Shown: positions 8,569 to 17,262 of the stretch, piece after piece
Numbering within the stretch: position 1 is the stretch's first letter
How the letters are laid out: the number at the start of each line of letters is the position of its first letter
From: Blautia faecis
Lineage (GTDB): Bacteria > Bacillota > Clostridia > Lachnospirales > Lachnospiraceae
Reading direction: 5' to 3'
NCBI RefSeq assembly: GCF_020554845.1
Contig: NZ_JAJCIA010000028.1
Location: 1-52,259, forward strand
Length of the DNA: 52,259 bases
Notes under the pieces: generated by a model
The model's database searches: none
Told to the model about the DNA's origin: nothing
Seen by the model: only the letters and a program-made list of their open reading frames with translations
Program-made: the position numbers and the translations under genes

Positions 8569-10503
8569 ATGGATAAGATGAGAATGGAATCGCCGGATAT
8601 GACGGCACAGAATGTAGACCGCATTGCCGCACTGTTCCCAAACTGCGTCACAGAGGTGCTGGATGAAGAACACAGCACGCCGGAAAAGAAGGTGTACAAG
8701 CGGGCAATCAACTTTGAGCTGTTGAAGCAGATGCTTTCGCCTGATGTGGTGGAGGGCAATGAGCGGTATGAGTTTACATGGGTGGGAAAGAAGGCTGCTA
8801 TTGTAGAGGCAAACCAACCCATTCGCAAGACGCTGCGTCCTTGCAAAGAGGAAAGCAAAGACTGGGACACCACCGAGAACCTCTATATTGAAGGCGACAA
8901 TCTGGAAGTGTTGAAGCTCTTGCAGGAGAGCTATCTCGGCAAAGTCAAGATGATCTATATTGATCCGCCGTACAATACAGGCAACGACTTCATCTATGCC
9001 GACGATTTCATGCACTCACAGGAACAAGAAAACCAGCAGATGGGAATGTACGACGAGGACGGTGACCGTCTGTTCAAGAACACCGATACCAACGGGCGCT
9101 TTCATTCTGACTGGTGCAGCATGATCTATTCCAGACTGCATCTTGCTAAGAATCTCCTAACAGATGATGGCGTGATTTTTATTTCTATTGACGACAGCGA
9201 AGTAAAAAATCTCAAAAATATTTGTGATGAAGTTTTTGGAGCGGCAAACTTTGTCGCACAACTAATATGGCAAAATAAAAAAGGAGGCGGCAATGATTCT
9301 ACGCACATAGCTATTGAGCATGAATATATCCTTACTTACGCAAAGAATATAGCACTGCTCGGAGAGTTCTATGAATCATATTCCGACGACTACATCAAAA
9401 GGTACAAAGAAGAAGATAATATTGGGCGCTTTTTCTGGGATACATTCAAGAGAAAAGCTGGCAAGCAATACTATCCTATTACATGCCCGGACGGAACAGT
9501 CTTAGAATATGATGAAGACGGAAATGCAATTAGCTGGTTGCGTTCAAAAGCAAGATTTGATTCTGACATTGCAGCAGGAGAAATAAGAATTATAAAAATT
9601 GGAGAAAAGTGGTCAGTCCAGTTTAAGCAAAGAATACCGCTTGGGAAGACGCCGCGTAGTATTTTTACAACAGAAACTGTGATCGATGACCGTGGTACTA
9701 CAAGTACAGGCGCAAGTGATGTTTATGACTACTTCAAAAAGGATGTTTTCTCTAATCCGAAACCAGTTGAACTAATTCGATTCCTTTTAGGATTTGGACT
9801 TGGTGAGAATGACATTGTACTGGACTTCTTTAGCGGATCAGGGACAACGGCGGAGGCTGTCATGCGTTCTAATCTTGAAGGAGGTAAAAACAAGTTTATT
9901 CTTGTGCAACTTCCTGAAAATATTGATCCGCTTGTGAATAGTTCTTCTGCTAATGCAAAGAGGGTTGCCGAAAACGCTGTTTCCGTCCTCGATGAAATGG
10001 AACATCCACATCTTCTGACAGAACTCGCAAAGGAACGCATCCGCCGTGCCGGTGAAAAGATCAAGTCCGAAAGCCCATTGACAACTGCTGATCTTGACGT
10101 TGGCTTCCGCGTTCTCAAACTGGATGACACCAATATGAAGGATGTCTACTATGCACCTGATGATTACGACCAGGGCTTGCTTGCCGGTCTGGAATCCAAT
10201 ATCAAGGATGACCGCACTGATCTTGACCTGCTGTTCGGCTGCCTGCTGGACTGGGGGCTGCCACTGTCTATGCCCTATTCTTCTGAGCAGATCGATGGCT
10301 GCACCGTTCACACCTACAATGATGGTGATCTGATTGCCTGCTTTGATGAGAATGTGCCTGAAAGTGTGGTTGAGAAAATTGCCAAGCGCCAACCACTTCG
10401 CGTTGTTTTCCGCGACAGCGGCTTTGCAAACAGCCCAGCTAAGATTAACGTCACAGAGATTTTTAAATTGCTTGCACCGGATACCAGAGTAAAAGTGATT
10501 TGA
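8569..10503 (+). CDS. mod: Type III restriction-modification system methyltransferase subunit (Mod), beta-class N6-adenine
   Basis: A 644-residue DNA methyltransferase. The catalytic motif IV DPPYNTG occurs first (about residues 131-137) and the AdoMet-binding motif I FFSGSGTTAEA comes later (about 418-428), which defines the beta class typical of type III Mod proteins. The region between them (about 230-400) is the expected target-recognition part, and the C-terminal 150 residues are usual Mod accessory sequence. Mod methylates adenine in an asymmetric site on one strand and directs the Res subunit. A strong GAGGAGG precedes the start. It lies 16 bp after the NTPase gene and 14 bp before the DUF1016 gene, an unusual interruption because mod and res are normally adjacent. 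The recognition sequence cannot be read from the protein. Confidence 0.93.
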   Translation: MDKMRMESPDMTAQNVDRIAALFPNCVTEVLDEEHSTPEKKVYKRAINFELLKQMLSPDVVEGNERYEFTWVGKKAAIVEANQPIRKTLRPCKEESKDWDTTENLYIEGDNLEVLKLLQESYLGKVKMIYIDPPYNTGNDFIYADDFMHSQEQENQQMGMYDEDGDRLFKNTDTNGRFHSDWCSMIYSRLHLAKNLLTDDGVIFISIDDSEVKNLKNICDEVFGAANFVAQLIWQNKKGGGNDSTHIAIEHEYILTYAKNIALLGEFYESYSDDYIKRYKEEDNIGRFFWDTFKRKAGKQYYPITCPDGTVLEYDEDGNAISWLRSKARFDSDIAAGEIRIIKIGEKWSVQFKQRIPLGKTPRSIFTTETVIDDRGTTSTGASDVYDYFKKDVFSNPKPVELIRFLLGFGLGENDIVLDFFSGSGTTAEAVMRSNLEGGKNKFILVQLPENIDPLVNSSSANAKRVAENAVSVLDEMEHPHLLTELAKERIRRAGEKIKSESPLTTADLDVGFRVLKLDDTNMKDVYYAPDDYDQGLLAGLESNIKDDRTDLDLLFGCLLDWGLPLSMPYSSEQIDGCTVHTYNDGDLIACFDENVPESVVEKIAKRQPLRVVFRDSGFANSPAKINVTEIFKLLAPDTRVKVI

Positions 10504-10517
10504 CGGGAGGCGCGGAG

Positions 10518-11600
10518 ATGAAAAATAATGAGATTCACGAGGCAAATCAAAGTGATTTTTTAAAGAATGTTTCCGATGTTCTTCTGCAAGCCCAGAAAAA
10601 TGCAAAAACCGCTGTTAACCTCTCTATGGTTTATGCCTATTACGAGATAGGCAGAATGATTGTAGAGGAAGAACAGCATGGCGAGAATCGGGCAACTTAT
10701 GGCAAAAAGCTTTTGAAGGAACTTTCCACATATCTGACAGGCATGTTTGGAAAAGGCTATTCCGCTGAAAACCTGAAACTTATGCGGCGTTTCTATAGCA
10801 TCTATTCGCATGATCAAATTGGGGAAACAGTGTTTACCCAATTCGAGAATCTTCCGGCGATCAGTACAGGAAGAAAATTTTACCTGAGCTGGTCGCATTA
10901 TTTGAAACTCATGCGGATCGATAATATAGACGAACGGCATTTCTATGAAATCGAGTGTGTTAAAAACGATTGGAGCCTCAGTGAACTGAAACGTCAATAT
11001 AATAGTGCTCTTTATGAACGGCTTGCTCTCAGTACGGACAAGGACAAGGTTTATCGGCTGGCACTGGAAGGCCAGAAAGTAGAGACACCGAAAGATGCAG
11101 TGAAAGACCCATATGTGCTTGAATTTCTGGGCTTGAAAGAGCTTCCGGAATATTCAGAAAGTGAACTGGAAAGCAGAATTATTGATCACTTGCAGCAGTT
11201 CCTTTTGGAACTGGGCACTGGTTTTGCGTTCATCGGGCGTCAGGTGCGCTTCACATTTGATGAAGAACATTTTATGGTTGATCTGGTTTTCTATAACCGT
11301 CTGCTGCGATGCTTTGTTCTGTTTGACTTGAAAATTGGGGAACTCAAGCATCAGGATATTGGGCAGATGCAGATGTATGTCAATTACTATGACCGCAAAG
11401 TAAAACTGCCGGATGAGAATAAAACAATCGGTATTGTCCTTTGTCGCGATAAAAATAATGCGGTAGTAGAAATGACGCTGCCAGAAGATAATTCTCAGAT
11501 ATTTGCCAGCAAGTACGAAACGGTTCTTCCAAAAAAGGAAGACTTAAAGAAACTTCTGGAAGAGCAAATTGCAGTTGAGAACGGAGGAGCGGAAGAATGA
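10518..11600 (+). CDS. DUF1016 (YhcG-like) PD-(D/E)XK nuclease-fold protein
   Basis: A 360-residue protein. The N-terminal half carries the DUF1016 helical domain (YAYYEIGRMIVEEEQ, YSAENLKLMRRFY, LSWSHYLKLMRI). The C-terminal half has a PD-(D/E)XK-like core: VDLVFYN near residues 254-260 followed by FDLKIG near 270-275, with QMQMYVNYYD after it. The usual ELK is DLK here, so acidic-acidic-Lys is retained. The ATG at 10518 is preferred over an earlier TTG because GGGAGG lies upstream. Its stop overlaps the res start (ATGA, 11597-11600), so the two are translationally coupled. DUF1016 proteins are often found in restriction loci, where they may nick or process DNA; the exact role is unknown. 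Confidence 0.82.
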   Translation: MKNNEIHEANQSDFLKNVSDVLLQAQKNAKTAVNLSMVYAYYEIGRMIVEEEQHGENRATYGKKLLKELSTYLTGMFGKGYSAENLKLMRRFYSIYSHDQIGETVFTQFENLPAISTGRKFYLSWSHYLKLMRIDNIDERHFYEIECVKNDWSLSELKRQYNSALYERLALSTDKDKVYRLALEGQKVETPKDAVKDPYVLEFLGLKELPEYSESELESRIIDHLQQFLLELGTGFAFIGRQVRFTFDEEHFMVDLVFYNRLLRCFVLFDLKIGELKHQDIGQMQMYVNYYDRKVKLPDENKTIGIVLCRDKNNAVVEMTLPEDNSQIFASKYETVLPKKEDLKKLLEEQIAVENGGAEE

Positions 11601-14600
11601 AACTTCAATTTAAGCATCAGAAGTTCCAGGCGGACGCTGCCAAGGCAGTGGTAGATGTCTTTACCGGGCAGCCATATCTGACTCCAACTTATATGATGGA
11701 CAGAGGTACCGGTAATTTCCAGTTTGGTATGAATGAAGAGGAAGACTTTACCGGATGGCGTAACCACCCACTTGTGCCGGAGCTGTCTAACCGTATGATC
11801 TTGGAACAAATCCAGAAAATACAAAGAACCTATCAAATCACGCCTTCTCAGAAATTAGAAGGTGAAGGTTATAATCTGACAATTGAAATGGAAACTGGTG
11901 TTGGTAAAACTTATACTTACATCAAAACCATGTTTGAGCTGAATAAGCACTATGGCTGGAGTAAGTTCATTGTTGTGGTACCGAGTATCGCCATTCGTGA
12001 AGGCGTTTACAAATCTTTTCAGGTAACGCAGGAACACTTTGCGGAAGAATACGGAAAGAAGATTCGCTTTTTTATATATAATTCCGCTCAGCTTACGGAA
12101 ATTGACCGCTTTGCGTCTGATAGTGCCATCAATGTTATGATTATTAACTCGCAAGCGTTTAATGCCAGAGGAAAGGATGCGCGTCGCATCTATATGGAAC
12201 TGGATGACTTCCGTTCTAGACGTCCGATAGATATCATTGCGAAAACGAATCCGATTCTTATTATTGATGAGCCACAGTCTGTCGAGGGTAAGCAGACAAA
12301 GGAGCGGCTGCGGGAGTTTCATCCGTTGATGACATTGCGTTATTCTGCAACACATAAGGATGACAGTATCTACAACATGATCTATCGCCTGGACGCTATG
12401 GAAGCCTATAACAAACGTCTTGTAAAGAAGATTGCAGTTAAAGGGATTACAGAATCTGGCAGCACGGCAACAGAAAGCTATGTTTATCTGCAAAGCATTA
12501 ACTTATCTAAAGCTGATCCGACTGCAACCATTCAGTTTGACTATAAAGGTGCTTCTGGAATTCGGAAAGTTACTAAGACAGTAGGAATTGGATTTAACCT
12601 CTATGATCAGTCTAACGGCATGGAAGAATATCATAATAACTTTGTAGTAAAGTCGATTGATGGTCGTGATGATTCTGTAGAGTTTTTGAATGGTATCAAA
12701 ATTTATGCTGGTGATGTGATCGGTAGAGTTAGTGAGGAGCAACTGCGCCGTATTCAGATTCGAGAAACGATTCTCTCTCACATTGAGAGAGAACGACAGC
12801 TGTATTACAAGGGAATCAAAGTCCTTTCTCTGTTTTTTATTGATGAAGTTGCTCATTACAAACAGTATGATGCAAACGGAAAACCGAGTAATGGTATCTT
12901 TGCAGAGATGTTTGAAGAAGAGTATCGCGACATTGTAGAAAATTTGCAGATAGGTGTTGGAGAGACTGAATATTTTCGCTATCTGGCTTCTATCTCTGCC
13001 GAATCCACTCATGCAGGCTATTTTTCGATTGATAAAAAGGGCAAGATGATTAATAGCAAGGTTGGCCGTAAAGAAACCACAACAGATGATGTTGACGCCT
13101 ACGATTTGATTATGAAAAACAAAGAGCTGCTTTTGGACAGAGATCCGAAACGTTCCCCCGTTAGGTTTATCTTCTCGCATTCAGCGTTACGTGAGGGCTG
13201 GGATAATCCGAATGTTTTTCAAATCTGTACACTGAAACAGAGCGGCAGTGATGTTCGCAAGCGCCAGGAGGTTGGTCGTGGTCTACGCCTGTGCGTCAAC
13301 CAGGATGGTGAACGCCAAGATGCGAATGTTTTGGGAAATGATGTTCATAATGTCAATATTCTGACTGTCATTGCCAGTGAAAGTTATGATTCCTTTGCGA
13401 AAGGCTTACAGAGTGAAATCGCAGAGACTGTGGCAGATCGGCCTCGTGCTATTACAGCTGATCTGTTTGTAGGAAAGGTCATCAACGATTCGGATGGTCG
13501 TGAACAAGTGGTTGATAGGGATACTGCCTATGCCATCATGTATGATTTGACTATTAACCGCTATATCGACAAGAAGGGTGTATTGACTGATAAATACTAC
13601 GAAGACAAATCCAATGGCATTTTGCAAATTGCTGAAGAAGTGAATGATTTCGCAGCATCCATTGTAGAACTCATCGACTCGGTTTACAACCCGAGGGCAA
13701 TGCAGCCTGAAAATGCTCGTAGTAATAATGTTGAGCTTAGGGTTAATGAAGAAAAATTTGCTATGCCTGAGTTTCAAGCGCTCTGGTCAAAGATTAATGC
13801 AAAGTCTATTTATATCGTAGATTTTGATATTGATGAACTGATCCGAAATGCAATAACATCTCTGGATGCTAAGCTGAGAGTTGCTAAGATTTTCTTTAAG
13901 ATTGAATCAGGTGCAATGGAAGAAATTAAATCGAAAGAAGCTTTGGAATGTGGAGCAGCTTTTACAAAGGAAACTTCTGCTTACGGTACGCAGACACGGA
14001 TTCCTGTCAATAGTAGTGTGAAATACGATTTGGTTGGCAAACTGGTGGAAGAGACAAAGTTGACTCGTAAGGATGTTATTGCTATTCTGTGTGGTATCAA
14101 AAAGACTGTTTTTGATCAGTTTAAAGATAATCCGGAAGAGTTCATTATCAAGGCAGCTGCACTTATTAATGAGGAAAAGGCTACAGCCATTATCCAGCAC
14201 ATTACTTATGCAGCTTTGGATGAGCATTACAGCATGAAGGTATTTACTGATTCCACTATTAAAGGCAGGTTGGGCGTCAATGCAATGAAAACAAAGAAGC
14301 ATTTGTACGATTATCTTGTTTTTGATTCCACCAATGAACGTGATTTTGCTATAGGACTGGATATGAGCACAGATGTGGCCTTATATGTAAAATTGCCGAA
14401 TGGATTCTATATTTCAACACCGGTAGGAAATTATAACCCTGACTGGGCAATTGCTTTCTATAAGGGAAAGGTAAAGCATATTTATTTTGTAGCTGAAACC
14501 AAGGGCTCTATGTCCTCTATGCAGTTGCGCTTGATTGAGGAATCTAAGATACACTGCGCACGGGAACACTTTAAGGCTATCAGTAGTGACAGCGTTGTTT

Positions 14601-14650
14601 ATGATGTTGTGGATAGCTATCAGAGTCTTTTTAATATGGTGACGAGATAA
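11597..14650 (+). CDS. res: Type III restriction endonuclease subunit (Res): DEAD-like helicase plus nuclease domain
   Basis: A 1017-residue protein. Walker A METGVGKTYT lies near residues 97-106, motif II DEPQ near 222, RYSATHK (motif III) near 250, and REGWDNPNVFQ with RKRQEVGRGLRL (motif VI) near 530-570. The C-terminus carries NPDWAIAFYKGK and FVAETKGS (about 945-975), the intact PD-(D/E)XK endonuclease site of type III Res proteins. Res and Mod form a complex that travels or diffuses along DNA using ATP and cuts beside unmethylated head-to-head sites. The protein looks full length with no frameshift. It is the last gene of the operon and ends 99 bp before a strong hairpin (14749-14793). 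Confidence 0.92.
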   Translation: MKLQFKHQKFQADAAKAVVDVFTGQPYLTPTYMMDRGTGNFQFGMNEEEDFTGWRNHPLVPELSNRMILEQIQKIQRTYQITPSQKLEGEGYNLTIEMETGVGKTYTYIKTMFELNKHYGWSKFIVVVPSIAIREGVYKSFQVTQEHFAEEYGKKIRFFIYNSAQLTEIDRFASDSAINVMIINSQAFNARGKDARRIYMELDDFRSRRPIDIIAKTNPILIIDEPQSVEGKQTKERLREFHPLMTLRYSATHKDDSIYNMIYRLDAMEAYNKRLVKKIAVKGITESGSTATESYVYLQSINLSKADPTATIQFDYKGASGIRKVTKTVGIGFNLYDQSNGMEEYHNNFVVKSIDGRDDSVEFLNGIKIYAGDVIGRVSEEQLRRIQIRETILSHIERERQLYYKGIKVLSLFFIDEVAHYKQYDANGKPSNGIFAEMFEEEYRDIVENLQIGVGETEYFRYLASISAESTHAGYFSIDKKGKMINSKVGRKETTTDDVDAYDLIMKNKELLLDRDPKRSPVRFIFSHSALREGWDNPNVFQICTLKQSGSDVRKRQEVGRGLRLCVNQDGERQDANVLGNDVHNVNILTVIASESYDSFAKGLQSEIAETVADRPRAITADLFVGKVINDSDGREQVVDRDTAYAIMYDLTINRYIDKKGVLTDKYYEDKSNGILQIAEEVNDFAASIVELIDSVYNPRAMQPENARSNNVELRVNEEKFAMPEFQALWSKINAKSIYIVDFDIDELIRNAITSLDAKLRVAKIFFKIESGAMEEIKSKEALECGAAFTKETSAYGTQTRIPVNSSVKYDLVGKLVEETKLTRKDVIAILCGIKKTVFDQFKDNPEEFIIKAAALINEEKATAIIQHITYAALDEHYSMKVFTDSTIKGRLGVNAMKTKKHLYDYLVFDSTNERDFAIGLDMSTDVALYVKLPNGFYISTPVGNYNPDWAIAFYKGKVKHIYFVAETKGSMSSMQLRLIEESKIHCAREHFKAISSDSVVYDVVDSYQSLFNMVTR

Positions 14651-14829
14651 GGCGTTAAGGATAATATTTCCTCAACAATCATAGGAAGGAGTGCTGTGTA
14701 TGTCAGCTTTTATATCTCGCTGCGAATAGCACGAATGTAATTCAGTGTGAAAACAGGGACTAACAATGTGTATGCGATGTAGTCCCTGTTTTCAAAAAAG
14801 GTTCATAAAAACATTGTTAAAGAAATATC
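14651..14829 (+). other. Right junction of the defence operon: mini-ORF and hairpin
   Basis: No gene of ordinary size. A nine-codon ORF (14700-14729, MSAFISRCE) has a very good AGGAAGGAG site 8 bp upstream. This may be the stump of a gene lost when the operon was inserted, or chance. The terminator-like hairpin 14749-14793 follows. Confidence 0.35.
14749..14793 (+). terminator. Rho-independent terminator-like hairpin after res
   Basis: A perfect 14-bp inverted repeat: GAAAACAGGGACTA (14749-14762) pairs with TAGTCCCTGTTTTC (14780-14793). The U-rich tract lies in the 3' arm (TGTTTTC). It probably ends the defence operon. Confidence 0.7.
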
Positions 14830-14858
14830 TTTACTTTATTTAAAGGGTAAGTTATAAT
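14830..14858 (+). promoter_or_regulatory. Promoter of cobalamin riboswitch 1 transcript
   Basis: TTTACT (14830-14835), 17-bp spacer, perfect TATAAT (14853-14858), ending about 20 bp before the aptamer. Confidence 0.6.
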
Positions 14859-14879
14859 AATTCTGCTTAAAAGAATAAA

Positions 14880-15056
14880 TGTGCCAAGTGCTGAAAAATA
14901 TACAAAATTTATACTATTTTCAGAAGAGGGAATCAGGTGAGAATCCTGAACGATCCGGTCACTGTATTCAGTTATGCCACATTCATATCCATTGCATTTT
15001 TATGTGAGAAGGGAATGGGGATTTAAGCTGTAAGCCAGGAAACCTGCTTGGTTCAT
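14880..15056 (+). promoter_or_regulatory. Cobalamin riboswitch 1 (aptamer)
   Basis: The 5' GTGCC box, the core block GGGAATCAGGTGAGAATCCT with a following CGGTCACTGTA, and a classic B12 box AGCCAGGAAACCTGC (about 15033-15047) are all present in the right order. The family binds adenosylcobalamin or related corrinoids and turns expression down. It stands directly upstream of a BtuFCD-like transporter and cbiK. Confidence 0.92.
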
Positions 15057-15110
15057 AGAAAGAAACTTCCGTGTAAAGTGCTGTCTTTCGTATCATGTTT
15101 TTTTGTGATG

Positions 15111-15142
15111 CCCGCTTTTCATGGAAGCGGACTTTTTTCTTT
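15111..15142 (+). terminator. Riboswitch 1 expression-platform terminator
   Basis: CCGCTT / AAGCGG hairpin with a 7-9 base loop followed by a CTTTTTTCTTTT tract, between the aptamer and the first gene. This fits transcription-termination control by cobalamin. Confidence 0.75.
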
Positions 15143-15182
15143 TAAAAACAGAAATTCAAAAGAAAAAGTGAGGAGAAAAAGC

Positions 15183-16175
15183 ATGAAAAACATGAAAACA
15201 GCAGCAGGAATGTTATGTCTGGCAGGAATTCTCAGCCTGGGAATGGGAACAACTGTATTTGCGGAGGATGGAGACAGCCATTATCCCGTAACAATCACAA
15301 CCTACAATTATGAGAACGAACCGGTTGAAATGACTTTTGAGAAAGCTCCGGAGAAAGTATTTGCATATGCAAACTCCAATATCGAAGAGCTTCTGGCACT
15401 TGGTCTCGGTGATAAGATCGTAGCTGCTTGCGGTCTGGACGGTGATGTGCGTGAGGATTTAAAAGATGAATTTGACAAGATTCAGTATATGGATACCAAG
15501 CCATCCAAAGAAGAAGTTGTTGCAATGGAGCCTGATTTTATTGCGGCATGGTATTCTTCTTTCAGTGATGACTGGCTTTCTGATGTAAGCTTCTGGCAGG
15601 AGAGAGATGTAAATACATACATGTCCCTGAACAGTTCTGCAAAGGGACCGGCTTCTGAGTTCCCACGTACAATTGAAGACGAATATGAGGATATCCTGAA
15701 CCTTGGCAAGATCTTTGATTGCGAAGACAAGGCAGAGGAAATCGTTGATCAGATGAAGGGTGAGATTGATAAAGTAAAAGAGCATGTGGAAGGAACAGAC
15801 CCGTTATCCGTAGCCGTTCTTGAGGATGAGGGAGATTCCTTCCGTGTATATGGAACAGAGACACTTGGCGGAAATATTCCGGAGACACTTGGTGCAGAGC
15901 TGAAGCTTGGTGCAGAGAACTCTGAAAACGTTGGTGCAGAGGATCTGATTGCAGCTGATCCGGATGTATTATTCATGATCAACTATGATGGATTTATGAC
16001 AGCTGATGAGGCAATCGCTGATATTACAGATAACCCTGCATATGCGAGCCTTTCTGCAGTTAAGAACAACAAAGTATTCTCTGTAAACCTGAACGAGGTA
16101 TACTGCAGCGGTGTGAGAACCTATGATGGAATTATGACATTTGCAAAAGCATTATATCCGGATCTGTACGAATAA
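15183..16175 (+). CDS. ABC transporter substrate-binding protein, FepB/BtuF type (probable corrinoid or cobalt-complex uptake)
   Basis: A 330-residue secreted binding protein. An N-terminal signal peptide (MKNMKTAAGMLCLAG onwards) ends at an apparent signal-peptidase-I site TVFA-ED; no standard lipobox is seen, unlike most Gram-positive binding proteins. The mature part has the Peripla_BP_2 pattern: PEKVFAYANSNIEELLALGLGDKIVAAC, MEPDFIAAW, and near the end AADPDVLFMINYDG. The start at 15183 is set by GAGGAG upstream; an earlier in-frame start at 15048 would lie inside the riboswitch and is rejected. The permease gene begins 1 bp after the stop. The upstream cobalamin riboswitch and downstream cbiK point to B12, a B12 precursor or a cobalt chelate as cargo rather than a siderophore. 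Confidence 0.85.
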   Translation: MKNMKTAAGMLCLAGILSLGMGTTVFAEDGDSHYPVTITTYNYENEPVEMTFEKAPEKVFAYANSNIEELLALGLGDKIVAACGLDGDVREDLKDEFDKIQYMDTKPSKEEVVAMEPDFIAAWYSSFSDDWLSDVSFWQERDVNTYMSLNSSAKGPASEFPRTIEDEYEDILNLGKIFDCEDKAEEIVDQMKGEIDKVKEHVEGTDPLSVAVLEDEGDSFRVYGTETLGGNIPETLGAELKLGAENSENVGAEDLIAADPDVLFMINYDGFMTADEAIADITDNPAYASLSAVKNNKVFSVNLNEVYCSGVRTYDGIMTFAKALYPDLYE

Positions 16176-16176
16176 A

Positions 16177-17262
16177 ATGAAAAGAAAACCGGATTTTAAA
16201 AATGGAATTTTTCATGGAAAGCCGATCTATGTGCTGGCGGTGATATTACTGACTGTGCTTCTGGTGATATCCATTCTGACTGCAGTTACCATTGGTTCTG
16301 TAGATCTTTCTGTGAAAGATGTGTATAGTGTAATTTTGTATAAAGTGTTTGGAATCGGGGATCCGGAGGTTTATGGTGTAGGAGCCATGTCTGATATTGT
16401 GTGGTTTATCCGCCTTCCCCGTATTCTTCTTGCAACAGCCGTTGGCATGGGGCTGGCAGTTGCAGGTGTGGTAATGCAGGCCATTGTGAAAAATCCGATT
16501 GCAGATCCGTATATTCTGGGTATTTCCTCTGGTGCATCTCTTGGTGCAACAGTGGCAATCTTTCTTGGAGTTGGAGCCGTATTTGGCTCCAACTCTATTG
16601 GAATCTGCGCATTTATCGGAGCCTTCCTTATTTCTGTACTGGTACAGATCACTGCAAATATAGGAGGCCGGGCAAATTCAGTCCGACTTCTGCTTGCAGG
16701 TACAGCACTTGGAAGTGTGTGCAGTGCATTTTCAAACTTTGTTGTCTATATTGCGGGCGACAGAGATGGAATCCAGACAGTTACTTTCTGGCTGATGGGA
16801 AGTCTGGCAGGCGCGAAATGGGAAAATCTGGCTGTGATTATTCCCTGCGTTTTTATAGCAACCCTGTTTTTCTGCACCCAGAGCCGTATTCTCAATATGA
16901 TGCTGCTTGGAGATGAGGTATCCATCACATTAGGAACTGACCTGCACAGATATCGTCAGGTGTATCTTGTAGTGACAGCACTGTTGATCGGTTTTGTGGT
17001 ATATTCCGCAGGTATCATTGGATTTGTAGGACTCATTATTCCTCATGTGGTACGAATGTTCTTTGGAACCGATCACAAGAAAATGCTTCCACTGTCAGCA
17101 CTTAGCGGTTCCATTTTCCTGATCTGGGCAGATGTTGCTTCCAGGATCATTATTCCCAAGAGTGAAGTCCCAATCGGAATCCTGGTATCCATGATCGGAG
17201 CACCTTGCTTTATTTATCTGCTGGTACGCAGATCTTATGGATTCGGAGGTGAGAAATCATGA
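16177..17262 (+). CDS. FecCD/BtuC-family ABC transporter permease
   Basis: A 361-residue polytopic membrane protein with about nine to ten hydrophobic helices. Family-typical sequence is visible: RLPRILLATAVGMGLAVAGV (the RxPR motif before the second helix), NPIADPYILGISSGASLGA, and late GFVGLIIPHVVRMFFGTDH, the coupling region that touches the ATPase. The ATG at 16177, 1 bp after the binding-protein stop, is chosen; the longer in-frame start at 16141 overlaps the preceding gene. The stop overlaps the ATPase start by 4 bp. It forms the channel of the B12-riboswitch-controlled importer; the cargo is inferred, not shown. Confidence 0.9.
   Translation: MKRKPDFKNGIFHGKPIYVLAVILLTVLLVISILTAVTIGSVDLSVKDVYSVILYKVFGIGDPEVYGVGAMSDIVWFIRLPRILLATAVGMGLAVAGVVMQAIVKNPIADPYILGISSGASLGATVAIFLGVGAVFGSNSIGICAFIGAFLISVLVQITANIGGRANSVRLLLAGTALGSVCSAFSNFVVYIAGDRDGIQTVTFWLMGSLAGAKWENLAVIIPCVFIATLFFCTQSRILNMMLLGDEVSITLGTDLHRYRQVYLVVTALLIGFVVYSAGIIGFVGLIIPHVVRMFFGTDHKKMLPLSALSGSIFLIWADVASRIIIPKSEVPIGILVSMIGAPCFIYLLVRRSYGFGGEKS

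Larger units (their letters stand above)
754..14650 (+). other. Seven-gene defence-type operon (extended type III restriction-modification cassette)
   Basis: All genes are on one strand with gaps of about 25 bp or less, or ATGA overlaps, and each has its own ribosome site. Order: HTH, SNF2 helicase, DUF4391, YobI/KAP-like NTPase, Mod, DUF1016 nuclease-fold protein, Res. No tRNA, integrase or clear direct repeats were found at the ends, so mobility cannot be shown. The operon is surrounded by housekeeping genes, which suggests an accessory insertion. Confidence 0.75.

Noticed and set aside
754..14650. BREX or DISARM system
   Set aside because: No PglZ, BrxC, BrxL, DrmA/DrmB (DUF1998) or similar core gene was recognised; mod and res are of type III.
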